From positions 1 through 15,410 of the forward strand of contig PKYZ01000531.1 in the NCBI GenBank assembly GCA_003132865.1: a DNA stretch of 15,410 nucleotides. The letters run 5' to 3'. The notes under the pieces are model-generated. The model saw only the letters and a list, made by a program, of their open reading frames with translations. It was not told the DNA's origin and searched no databases. Positions 9,501 to 14,834 of the stretch are shown here, piece after piece. Origin of the DNA: Bryobacterales bacterium. Its GTDB lineage: Bacteria > Acidobacteriota > Terriglobia > Bryobacterales > Bryobacteraceae. Positions within the stretch are counted from its first letter, which is position 1. Each line of letters opens with the position of its first letter. The position numbers were made by a program, and so were the translations under genes.

Positions 9501-10052
9501 GTCGACGCTATTGGCGGACCAGGAATGGTACGGCATCATTTCGCCGCGGGTATTGACCGCCGACGGGGCGATCAGCGTCATTTTAAACGGGTTGCGATCG
9601 AAGCGCGGTATTTCTTCCGCCAACTTCGAATCGATGGTGAAATCCCTGTTGGCGGAGTTAAACTCCACGGCGTTGGGCGTCTCGTTGATGGTGATGCTTT
9701 CTTGAACCGCCCCTGGCTTCAGAATGGCATTCACGGTAATGTCGGAGCGCGTCTGCACCACGATATTCTCTTGAATGAAACGGCTGAACCCGGTCGCCTC
9801 GATGGTCACCGTATATGTGCCGGGATCGACCAAGTCGAACAGATACAGGCCAGTGTCGCTGGTCTGCCGGACCACCCGGACCCCGGTATTGACATTCACA
9901 AGCGTCACCGTCGAGTTCGCGATCACGGCTTTGCTTTCGTCTGTGACCAAGCCCTCGATGCGCCCTCGATAATCCTGCGCTACGCCGGTTGCGGCGAAAA
10001 TCAGGAACAACGCAATCACCCACTCCCACGTGGGAGAAAATCTACTCTTCAT
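6507..10052 (-). CDS. Oar-type TonB-dependent outer-membrane receptor (1181 aa)
   Basis: A signal peptide (residues 1-26, ending ATGVAQ) is followed by a carboxypeptidase-regulatory-like beta domain (about 28-112: GRIEGLVTDESKAVIANSTV, then DPGTYTVTIEATGF). Next come a plug domain (about 130-250, with AVQEVIVSTNSVDAESGHSA and GGTITMTTKSGTNEFHG) and a long beta-barrel rich in N, Q, Y and G. The protein ends in LGLKIIF; a terminal Phe is the usual outer-membrane barrel assembly signal. This domain order is that of the Oar-like receptors abundant in acidobacteria, which take up large substrates with TonB/ExbBD energy. I place the start at 10052 because AAAGGGG sits 6 bases upstream and a signal peptide begins there. 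The frame is open back to an ATG at 10148, but that would put 32 polar residues before the signal. No SusD-like partner is visible. Confidence 0.93.
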   Translation of the reverse strand: MKSRFSPTWEWVIALFLIFAATGVAQDYRGRIEGLVTDESKAVIANSTVTLVNVNTGVRVVRQTSDTGLYLFDLVDPGTYTVTIEATGFSRFIQENIVVQTRSDITVNAILKPGAVQESITINETPNAVEFNSANRDFTIDSKLAEEIPRFDRNPFKMTLIAPSAVNTRGEMMPYHSWSANSVDLGGGTNLKNDLEVDGMPIGMGQKNTTPPNTDAVQEVIVSTNSVDAESGHSAGGTITMTTKSGTNEFHGNAFYLGRYPWLSAEADRTTFSANAQRQNMYGGTLGNPIKKNKLFNFFSIEDWQVGYPNSYVRTVPAALEAQGDFSQSYGLNQTTGQASIRTIYDPWTSVLNADGSVSVTPFPGNKIPQARWDPLSASLMKDFWAPNNPGLNITGVNNFTKGFIEKYGYYNISDRVDFNINDKWKLFGRMARYNTTDLAGNPTPNNSQLYVPTGTARAAWNAGGDAIWTINARTLLEFHGDWHSLLDAYISPPLPSSGWGSIWPNNPWYETYQKASVGQPIYYPDMNIGGNGFGGGGFYWNQAPKGEASSVKIAQQRGSHYLKAGFEQRESYGLSYVSSTSNFYFNTALTANTFNNPNTGLYGDQYATFLLGALDGSSQMIGGPVPNPHVKFYGGYIQDDWKVNSRITLNLGLRDEYEGAIYDPANDFSRGLNLTAPVPEMQANPPNMPAAATSIVGSNFYQWTGQWQFASSSHPGAFDPQKLALQPRVGLAYRINDRTAFRFGYARYLIPYEMNIALAPVSGYETVGFLEPPFLGETGYQNTLAPHDGVPQETISNPYPASSNPLLPILGTGFGGNLGRGGQPLLWYNQNQQKARNDRFNFNLQRQIPGQIVVSGTYFINLGNQQYTKALNQINPALEVQYQNQLNQQVANPFYQYLNTTLMPGPLYNQQTVSLGSLLVPYPQYGGLYSLGVLGAAERYQSVELKAQKAFSKGYNFIATYVYIREKAQTNGFLNGGVFNDQEWYANQLVYQNSNQPRNRLNLAGTWELPIGKGKPYLNDLPRAADAIVGGWKAAGIWTFMTGDFPQFGNLIVNGNPCVSNPTPQHWFNTAAFSPIPANTYVLRTNPLQYDCLTGPKFWVLDGNLTKAFNITDRFHAELKMAAYNATNRLNRGDPDTGVTDSTFGQTLYQGSPGGIFGAQGGGYGNQSGRQVELGLKIIF

Positions 10053-10274
10053 ATTAACCCCTTTCCGGTTCGACCTAGAACCACTTAAGTTGCGGGAAAC
10101 CAACCCCTTCTCAAGGCCGCAAGCAACGCTGCGGGCCTGCCAAAGCAAACCCCGTGCCTTCCGGGAGTCTTCGGAATCGATCCCGTTCGGCTCCAGGTTG
10201 TATCCCTTCGACCCTCCGGAGCGTCATTCTTCGCCGGTCTGGTGACATGATCCACCCCCGGCTGCGTTCAGTTT
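10053..10274 (-). other. Long putative 5' leader of the receptor gene
   Basis: If the promoter at 10282-10310 is real, the receptor mRNA has a leader of about 220 bases. It contains small hairpins, for example CCGCA paired with TGCGG in the minus-strand RNA around 10115-10135, and the ribosome site AAAGGGG before 10052. I recognise no riboswitch consensus in it. The leader is inferred from the promoter call. Confidence 0.3.
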
Positions 10275-10278
10275 GAAC
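10266..10278. promoter_or_regulatory. Small inverted repeat at the predicted receptor transcription start
   Basis: GTTCA-GTT-TGAAC is a perfect 5-bp inverted repeat overlapping the predicted start point of the receptor promoter. It could be a repressor site, but a repeat this short can arise by chance. Confidence 0.25.
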
Positions 10279-10281
10279 CAG

Positions 10282-10310
10282 AATATAGTGCAGGTAGAGC
10301 CGGAAAACAA
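10282..10310 (-). promoter_or_regulatory. Candidate sigma-70-type promoter of the receptor gene
   Basis: On the minus strand, TTGTTT (10305-10310) and TATATT (10282-10287) are separated by 17 bases. The -10 matches consensus at five of six positions and the -35 at three. The 22-bp palindrome at 10336-10357 begins 26 bases upstream of the -35, a position compatible with an activator. Confidence 0.5.
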
Positions 10311-10335
10311 GGAAATTCTCGTGCTTTCTCGACCC

Positions 10336-10357
10336 ATTCACGTGAATTCACGTGAAT
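10336..10357. promoter_or_regulatory. Perfect 22-bp palindrome, probable regulator binding site
   Basis: Two copies of the self-palindromic decamer TTCACGTGAA are fused head to tail, sharing TT/AA bases, so ATTCACGTGA repeats with an 11-base period. The whole 22 bases is also a perfect palindrome. Sites one helical turn apart suit cooperative binding of a dimer or tetramer. It lies between the divergent receptor and regulator genes, close to the receptor promoter. The regulator at 10477 is the natural candidate to bind it, by inference from position. Confidence 0.6.
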
Positions 10358-10459
10358 TGTGTCTTGGAATCAATCGAATGAGAGCGCCTCTCGGACCGGC
10401 TGTGGATTTTGTGAACGCTCCGTGATATGTTCGTGCTTCTGGGGACAATCGGGCCTGGA

Positions 10460-10480
10460 ATGATTGGAGAGTCGCTTTGA
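10460..10480 (+). other. Six-codon upstream reading frame overlapping the regulator start
   Basis: ATG ATT GGA GAG TCG CTT TGA encodes MIGESL. Its stop codon overlaps the regulator's TTG start (10477-10479) by two bases, and its body contains the regulator's ribosome site. It could allow coupled translation, but nothing in its own upstream sequence looks like a strong ribosome site. Chance is the more likely explanation. Confidence 0.2.
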
Positions 10481-11853
10481 GTGAATCATTGAATAGCCAC
10501 TCGGAGCACGTGATCTCCCTGGAGGATGACGAACGTTGGCTCCTGGTCCAACGGGTGGCCTCCAGCCGCCATCTCGTGAAGGCGCCGCAGCTCCGCGACA
10601 TTCTTGTCTACATTTCCCGCCGGGTACTGGCCGACCATGCGACCACCATCGGCGAGCAGGAAATAGGGTGCAAGGTGCTGGGGCGGCGGCCGGATTTCAG
10701 CCCCAACGAGGATAATATCGTCCGGGTGCAGATCCGGCACCTCCGCAAAAGACTGGAAGATTACTTCGGCACGGAAGGCGTGGACGAAACCATCGTTCTC
10801 ACGATTCCCAAGGGTGGCTATCTCCCGCACTTCGATCCTCGTCCGGAACACGCGGCGCAGGATGCGATAGCTGCCCCTGCCGAGATCCCAGCCCCCACTC
10901 TAAATTTCCCCGTTGCGGACGCTCCCCCTCCCAAAGCCAGACGCTCGCGGCGCGCGACCGCGCTCTTGGCGCTTCTACTGGCTGGCGTGGCCGTCGCCGC
11001 ACTGGTCTTGTGGAGACATCCGGCAGTGTCACGGCCGGCGCCTGTGGGGGAGGAAGCGCCAGCAGCTCATGAAGATCCGCTCTGGTCCAAAGTCTTCGCT
11101 CCTCGCCGCCAGACTAGCATTGTCGTAGCCGATACCAACCTGGTTATGGTGCAGGATATCCTGGATGCCGACATCCCGCTCAGCGAGTATTTGAATGGCG
11201 GGTATCCGGAGAAATTGATCGGAAACCTTCCAAATCGAGAGTTGCAGGCGGCTCTACGATTGATCTCCGCCCGCCAGTACACCAGCCTGGGCGACGCGAT
11301 TTTGGCCGCCAAATTCATGGATCTGGGCCGCCGTTATAACGCGCAAACGAATCTGCTCTACTCCCGTTATGCCAGCGTCCGGGAGTTTAAGACCGGGAAC
11401 TTCGTGCTGATCGGCAGCCGCCGGGGGATTCCCTGGGAACAACTGTTTGAATCCCAGTTGAACTTCGACATCGAACAGGATCATGCCACCCGCCGGTACC
11501 ACCTGCGGAACAAATCGCCTCTGCCTGGCGAGCGCGCGGTTTACGGAGTTTCGAGCGGAGGCAGGGCGAATCAGGACACCTATGCGGATATCGCCCTCCT
11601 GCCCAACCTGGCGGGCACGGGATATGTTTTGATCCTCTCCGGCATCGACATGGCAGCCACGGAGGCCGCTGGCGAACTGGTGACGAAACCGGACTTCGGC
11701 GCGACCCTAGCCAAATTGCTGAGTTCGCAAGCCGGGCAGCCGCCGGCATCCTATATCGAAATTCTTGTGGAAGCTAAGGCGACCGCGGGCACCAGCGGAG
11801 GCGCCAAGATCATCGGCTATCGCCGGATCGAGGGCCCACGGCCGGCGCTCTAA
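10477..11853 (+). CDS. Membrane-anchored winged-helix transcriptional regulator, CadC/ToxR-like layout (458 aa)
   Basis: Residues about 20-120 resemble the winged-helix DNA-binding region found in some acidobacterial and rhizobial regulators, with EDNIVRVQIRHLRKRLEDYF as the likely recognition-helix region and TIPKGGYLPHF as the wing. A Pro/Ala-rich linker follows. RRSRR (155-159) then precedes a single membrane helix at about 160-179 (ALLALLLAGVAVAALVLW). Positive residues on the N-terminal side place the DNA-binding domain in the cytoplasm and the roughly 280-residue C-terminal domain in the periplasm, like CadC or ToxR. The C-terminal domain is unrecognised and presumably senses a signal. 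The start is TTG, chosen because GGAGA (10466-10470) lies 6 bases upstream. The gene is divergent from the TonB receptor, which it probably controls together with itself. Its stop codon is the first half of the transposon's target duplication. Confidence 0.85.
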   Translation: MSESLNSHSEHVISLEDDERWLLVQRVASSRHLVKAPQLRDILVYISRRVLADHATTIGEQEIGCKVLGRRPDFSPNEDNIVRVQIRHLRKRLEDYFGTEGVDETIVLTIPKGGYLPHFDPRPEHAAQDAIAAPAEIPAPTLNFPVADAPPPKARRSRRATALLALLLAGVAVAALVLWRHPAVSRPAPVGEEAPAAHEDPLWSKVFAPRRQTSIVVADTNLVMVQDILDADIPLSEYLNGGYPEKLIGNLPNRELQAALRLISARQYTSLGDAILAAKFMDLGRRYNAQTNLLYSRYASVREFKTGNFVLIGSRRGIPWEQLFESQLNFDIEQDHATRRYHLRNKSPLPGERAVYGVSSGGRANQDTYADIALLPNLAGTGYVLILSGIDMAATEAAGELVTKPDFGATLAKLLSSQAGQPPASYIEILVEAKATAGTSGGAKIIGYRRIEGPRPAL

Positions 11854-11856
11854 TAA
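11851..11856. repeat. Left copy of the transposon target-site duplication (TAATAA)
   Basis: TAATAA directly before the left terminal repeat is repeated directly after the right one (14905-14910). The first TAA is the stop codon of the regulator. IS1595-family elements usually give 8-bp duplications, so 6 bp is shorter than expected. Confidence 0.7.
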
Positions 11857-11883
11857 GGGCAAATATTTACTTGACTAAGCGGG
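11857..11883 (+). repeat. Left terminal inverted repeat (IRL)
   Basis: The 27-base end begins GGGCAAATATTTACTTGACT and matches the reverse complement of 14878-14904 at 25 positions, with mismatches at the 7th and 18th bases. It contains the transposase -35 hexamer TTGACT (11871-11876). Confidence 0.9.
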
Positions 11884-11899
11884 CGGGATCGGGTACTAT
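11871..11899 (+). promoter_or_regulatory. Transposase promoter inside the left end
   Basis: TTGACT (11871-11876) and TACTAT (11894-11899) are separated by exactly 17 bases, matching consensus at five and four of six positions. The -10 ends 6 bases before the transposase ATG at 11906, so the transcript would be leaderless. There is no Shine-Dalgarno sequence before the ATG. Confidence 0.6.
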
Positions 11900-11905
11900 T
11901 GAAGT

Positions 11906-12886
11906 ATGGAACGCACCCCAGAACCGATCAGCCTCCAGGAAGCCGTGGAGTACTTCTCGAACCCCGACAACTGCCGCGAGTACGTTGTGGCGCGGCGCTG
12001 GCCCAACGGCGTCGAATGCCCCACTTGTGGATGCAAGGACGTAGTCTTCTTGGCGAACCAAAACCGCTGGCAGTGTCGGAACAAGCATTCCAAGCGGCAA
12101 TTCTCCCTGAAGACCGGGACGATTTACGAAGACTCCCCTCTGGGCCTGGACAAGTGGCTGGTGGCGACGTGGCTGGTTTCCAATTGCAAGAACGGCGTCA
12201 GCAGTTGCGAAATCGGGCGGGCACTCCACATCACCCAGAAAACCGCATGGTTCATGGATCACCGCATGCGGTTTTCGCTGGGCATGGGACCTGGGAACAA
12301 GCTCTCGGGGCAGGTTGAAGCGGACGAAACGTACATCGGCGGGAAGGCCCGCAACATGCACGCGGACAAGCGGGCCGAGAAGATTACCGGCACGGGTGGC
12401 AAGGATAAAGCGGCGGTGATGGGCATCCTGGAACGCGGACCAAAGAGCGTCGGGAGCAAGGTCCGGGTGAAGGTCATCGACAACGCGAAAAAGAAGACGC
12501 TGCAATCGGAGATCCGAGATCACGTTTTAGCAGGTTCCGCCGTATTCACCGATGCGCTGAAATCGTATGAAGGGCTTGATGAATTTCAGCATGAAGTCGT
12601 AGACCATGCCGTCGAGTACGTGCGCGGTGAAGTCCACACCAACGGGCTGGAGAACTTCTGGAGCCTCCTGAAGCGTGGTATACATGGTACCTACGTGAGC
12701 GTGGAGCCGTTTCACCTCTTCCGGTACTTGGACGAACAGGCATTCCGGTACAATAATCGGAAGGGCCTGAACGATGGCGAGCGGTTTGATATCGCCGTGC
12801 GGCGCATCTTTGGCAAGAGGCTCACGTGGAACCAACTTACCGGGAAAACTGATCCTGAGTGGAGGTTGGGTCAACAAGAGGCGTGA
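11906..12886 (+). CDS. IS1595-family (ISXO2-like) transposase (326 aa)
   Basis: The protein cuts and joins the element's ends. It has the IS1595 layout: an N-terminal zinc ribbon with C38-P-T-C41 and C57/H61 as likely ligands, followed by RQFSLKTGTIYEDSPLGLDKW; a helix-turn-helix-like segment (EIGRALHITQKTAWFM, about 102-117); and the DDE-type catalytic domain. D140 in GQVEADETYIGGKARN, D216 in AVFTDALKSYEGL and the NGLENFWSLLKRG motif (E249/N250) supply the expected acidic triad. The C-terminal PFHLFRYLDEQAFRYNNR stretch is also typical. Length is normal for the family and no interruption is seen, so the enzyme may be active. Translation probably starts on a leaderless message at the ATG. 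Confidence 0.95.
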   Translation: MERTPEPISLQEAVEYFSNPDNCREYVVARRWPNGVECPTCGCKDVVFLANQNRWQCRNKHSKRQFSLKTGTIYEDSPLGLDKWLVATWLVSNCKNGVSSCEIGRALHITQKTAWFMDHRMRFSLGMGPGNKLSGQVEADETYIGGKARNMHADKRAEKITGTGGKDKAAVMGILERGPKSVGSKVRVKVIDNAKKKTLQSEIRDHVLAGSAVFTDALKSYEGLDEFQHEVVDHAVEYVRGEVHTNGLENFWSLLKRGIHGTYVSVEPFHLFRYLDEQAFRYNNRKGLNDGERFDIAVRRIFGKRLTWNQLTGKTDPEWRLGQQEA

Positions 12887-12907
12887 GGGAAGAGGAAGGC
12901 GATCAAG

Positions 12908-13282
12908 ATGAGCATAGCAGTCATTATCGGAGTTCACGATGGTGTTGTTCTCGCCGCGGACAGCGCCTCCACGCTCACGGTAGGAGTCCCCCAACAACCC
13001 GGTAGTCAGCCAGCAGTTGGCGTGCTTAACGTTTATGACAATGCAAACAAGATTTTCAATTTATATAAGGGCAAGCCGATTGGGTGCATAACCTTCGGAT
13101 CTGGAAGTATTGGAAACGCTTCTATCGCGACTCTGGTAAAGGATTTGCGATTTACGTTAACGAAAGGCGACGTAAAACTGACTAATGGTGTTACCAAGTT
13201 TGATCCCAAACACTATGCGATTGTACAGGTCGCTGAAATCCTTGCACGTTTCCTAGATGAAGAGTGCGCCAAGGGTGTCTGA
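12908..13282 (+). CDS. Proteasome-fold Ntn-hydrolase, N-terminal part before a frameshift (124 aa)
   Basis: The start MSIAVIIGVHDGVVLAADSA resembles the first two strands of proteasome beta subunits and HslV. After removal of Met, Ser2 becomes the N-terminal residue and would be the nucleophile. Asp18 then falls at position 17, exactly where beta subunits have their conserved Asp17. Lys48 in NANKIF matches the conserved Lys33 after an insertion of about 14 residues, and GSGSIG fits the following glycine motif. A GGAAGG ribosome site lies 9 bases before the ATG, 21 bases after the transposase stop. The frame ends early at TGA (13280-13282); the rest of the domain continues in another frame from about 13273. 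Removing one G from GGG at 13273-13275 would give a continuous 301-residue protein. The substrate is unknown. Confidence 0.75.
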   Translation: MSIAVIIGVHDGVVLAADSASTLTVGVPQQPGSQPAVGVLNVYDNANKIFNLYKGKPIGCITFGSGSIGNASIATLVKDLRFTLTKGDVKLTNGVTKFDPKHYAIVQVAEILARFLDEECAKGV

Positions 13283-13814
13283 CGCGGCTGAGCGAAAGGG
13301 TATCAATATGGGGTTTCTCTTGGGCGGATACTCAAGCGACGAACCATTAGGAGAGTCTTGGTCTGTAGAGATTAAGAACGGGGTGGCTGGACATCCTGTT
13401 GAACTTCGCAAGAAACACGATCCGGGCATCAGTTGGGGTGGACAGGGCGAGGTGCTTAGTCGTATCGTGCAGGGTTACAGTCCGGCACTTTTTCAGATAC
13501 TTGCACAGACGATGCGTGGGCAACAAGGACCCGTTTCAGCGGACCAGTTATCACAGAAGCTCGGTCCAGCCCTCATGCACTTGCAAGCTTCAATCGTCTT
13601 CGCCCCCATGCCAATTCAGGACGCAATTGACTTGGCTCGTTTTCTGGTACATTCTGCCATCATGTTTAGCAGATTTGCGCTTGGTCCACAAATTATCGGC
13701 GGGCCAATAGAGATCGCCGCAATTACCAAGCACGAAGGGTTCAAGTGGATCAGCCGAAAACATTACTACGATCAATCTTTAAATAAGGAGCCTACCCATG
13801 TCATTTGTGATTGA
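13257..13814 (+). CDS. Proteasome-fold Ntn-hydrolase, C-terminal part after the frameshift (up to 185 aa)
   Basis: This frame continues the hydrolase begun at 12908. GINMGFLLGGYSSDEPLGES followed by WSVEIKNG resembles the strand pair of proteasome beta subunits (LLaGyD...plLysvdpsG), and the rest is helical (EVLSRIVQGYSPALFQILAQ, then IQDAIDLARFLVHSAIMFSR). As a separate gene its starts would be ATG at 13257 or 13308, neither with a good ribosome site, so it is better read as the second half of a broken gene. Joined, the hydrolase would be longer than HslV or typical beta subunits (about 175-280 residues). It overlaps the next gene by 17 bases, implying coupled translation in an intact operon. 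Confidence 0.65.
   Translation: MKSAPRVSDAAERKGINMGFLLGGYSSDEPLGESWSVEIKNGVAGHPVELRKKHDPGISWGGQGEVLSRIVQGYSPALFQILAQTMRGQQGPVSADQLSQKLGPALMHLQASIVFAPMPIQDAIDLARFLVHSAIMFSRFALGPQIIGGPIEIAAITKHEGFKWISRKHYYDQSLNKEPTHVICD
13273..13275 (+). other. Frameshift position in the Ntn-hydrolase gene
   Basis: The GGG run in AAGGGTGTC is where the two halves join: deleting one G makes codons AAG GTG TCT GAC GCG and restores reading into AERKGINMGF. The upstream frame otherwise stops three codons later. No slippery heptamer or stimulatory structure is evident, so this is more likely a mutation or a sequencing indel than programmed shifting. Confidence 0.65.
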
Positions 13815-14082
13815 TGATGACGCAATCCGCCGTATGAGCGAGACGCAGGCTACGTACACGGTTACCGCATCAAACATTGTATACATAGTGGCCGGTAGAA
13901 CTACAGAAGCGCCTGCTTTTAGTATAGCAGGTACAGTAGCCCTTGACGTTCCCAGTATGTCGTTAGATGCTATAAATAAGTTAAATCAGATTCGCCGGCA
14001 GATTGTGGAATCTGGAATGCATCTAATGTCCACAGATGAGTTGGACGATGAAGTAGCAGAACGCAAAGGGCGTATAGAATAG
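13798..14082 (+). CDS. Small protein of unknown function, possible antitoxin or hydrolase partner (94 aa)
   Basis: I do not recognise the family. The first 60 residues look beta-rich (TYTVTASNIVYIVAG). The C-terminal third is helical and charged (INKLNQIRRQIVESG, then STDELDDEVAERKGRIE), like the toxin-binding tail of type II antitoxins. The start is secure: AAGGAG (13785-13790) lies 7 bases before the ATG. The gene overlaps the hydrolase frame by 17 bases and ends 18 bases before the PIN gene. Its place just upstream of a PIN toxin-like gene favours antitoxin; its overlap with the hydrolase allows a subunit or inhibitor of that enzyme. The low GC matches its two neighbours. Confidence 0.7.
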   Translation: MSFVIDDDAIRRMSETQATYTVTASNIVYIVAGRTTEAPAFSIAGTVALDVPSMSLDAINKLNQIRRQIVESGMHLMSTDELDDEVAERKGRIE

Positions 14083-14100
14083 GAACCATCCAGAGGAACT

Positions 14101-14442
14101 GTGTTGCTTCGGACTTACGTAGACTCTGGCGTCTTGATATGGGCCGCGCAGGGTGTTACTGAGAACGCGGAGATCGCGCTCCGTAACCAAATTGAACTCG
14201 ATTTTTATGAGGCATTTTTTCAGGCAAATATTCGTTGTATCCCCACAAGCGAGAGTCTTGTGAGAGAGGCGATGGACCACGGATGCCATACGGGCATAAG
14301 CGGAATAGACGCTCTCCATATTGCATGTGCTGTGTTTGCGGGTGCCGAAGAATTTATTACCACTGAGAAAAGGTCCAAACCGATCCATCGCACAAAACTG
14401 ATTAAGGTAACCTGCATAAGGCCAGAGGAAGATAAGCAATGA
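14101..14442 (+). CDS. PIN-domain protein, VapC-like ribonuclease toxin candidate (113 aa)
   Basis: The start YVDSGVLIWAA carries the first PIN acidic residue (Asp8). GISGIDALHIACAVFAGAEE then FITTEK gives the second half of the active site, Asp70 in DALH and Glu89 in TTEK. PIN domains use such residues to hold Mg2+ and cut RNA. The protein is short for the family (about 130-150 residues). Residues 20-40 run straight from TENAEIALR to LDFYEAFF, where related proteins, as I recall them, have about 25 more residues including a conserved Glu (LEvlPK-like). It may therefore be impaired or divergent. The start is GTG with AGAGGA (14091-14096) 4 bases upstream. Its stop overlaps the next ATG. Confidence 0.8.
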   Translation: MLLRTYVDSGVLIWAAQGVTENAEIALRNQIELDFYEAFFQANIRCIPTSESLVREAMDHGCHTGISGIDALHIACAVFAGAEEFITTEKRSKPIHRTKLIKVTCIRPEEDKQ

Positions 14443-14633
14443 AGACAGATCCGGCTCAACAAGCAAAGACAATTTCCGATCTCAGCGCCCGCTGCGCTGG
14501 CCCGAACCAGTTCCAGAACTTCGACCGCGCATTCCGCGCTTCCCTCACCGTGCCGAAAGCGGCCGTCCTAAAGGAAGATGCACGGTGGAAGCGGGCGCGG
14601 GCAAAGAAGCGCACGAAGCGGAACGGAGCGTAG
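14439..14633 (+). CDS. Small basic protein of unknown function (64 aa)
   Basis: The ATG overlaps the PIN gene's stop codon in an ATGA (14439-14442), and AGAGGA lies 9 bases upstream, so this is translationally coupled to PIN. The sequence has a conserved-looking FDRAFRASLTVPKAAVLKED core and a strongly basic C-terminal tail (WKRARAKKRTKRNGA). Small proteins of this style, with NFDR-VP-K motifs and lysine/arginine tails, are common in acidobacterial genomes in my recollection, but I know no tested function. RNA or DNA binding, or an antitoxin role toward PIN, are possible inferences. Confidence 0.6.
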   Translation: MKTDPAQQAKTISDLSARCAGPNQFQNFDRAFRASLTVPKAAVLKEDARWKRARAKKRTKRNGA

Positions 14634-14639
14634 CCAAGC

Positions 14640-14834
14640 GTGGTCTGTGCAGAGAAGAACCGCCTAAGAAAGGAATATTCTGCCACGGCTAGACGCCTCC
14701 GCGCGGCACTGAAAACGCTTGGCAAAAGCAGTGAAGATACGGCCAAGGCGCTCCTGAAGTCGAACGCGATGCGGGCTGAATGCGCCAAGGCACGAAGTGC
14801 TCTAACGGATCACAGGTCACAGCATGGCTGTTGA
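14640..14834 (+). CDS. Small helical protein of unknown function (64 aa)
   Basis: The GTG start lies 6 bases after the previous stop. A weak CGGAG is 11 bases upstream. The sequence reads as two amphipathic helices (CAEKNRLRKEYSATARRLRA and KALLKSNAMRAECAKARSAL) ending in DHRSQHGC. The EKNRL...EY opening, EeaR/AKARSAL helix and H...HGC ending match a small-protein pattern I recall from acidobacteria, which supports a real gene. Function is unknown. It is the last frame before the right end of the transposon. Confidence 0.55.
   Translation: MVCAEKNRLRKEYSATARRLRAALKTLGKSSEDTAKALLKSNAMRAECAKARSALTDHRSQHGC

Noticed and set aside
8163..10088. 641-residue plus-strand open frame opposite the receptor gene
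   Set aside because: It is antisense to a clearly coding receptor, has no domain resemblance, and long antisense frames are expected in GC-rich genes.
10053..10148. Earlier ATG (10148) for the receptor gene
   Set aside because: It would add 32 polar residues before a normal signal peptide and lacks a ribosome site, while 10052 has AAAGGGG at good spacing.
10111..10341. 76-residue minus-strand frame in the receptor leader region
   Set aside because: It covers the predicted promoter and leader, has no ribosome site, and the translation looks random.
11867..12523. 218-residue minus-strand frame over the transposase start
   Set aside because: It is antisense to a recognised transposase and crosses the terminal repeat.
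13257..13282. Programmed ribosomal frameshift in the hydrolase gene
   Set aside because: No slippery heptamer, no obvious downstream structure, and no known reason for a proteasome-fold gene to use one; a simple indel explains it.
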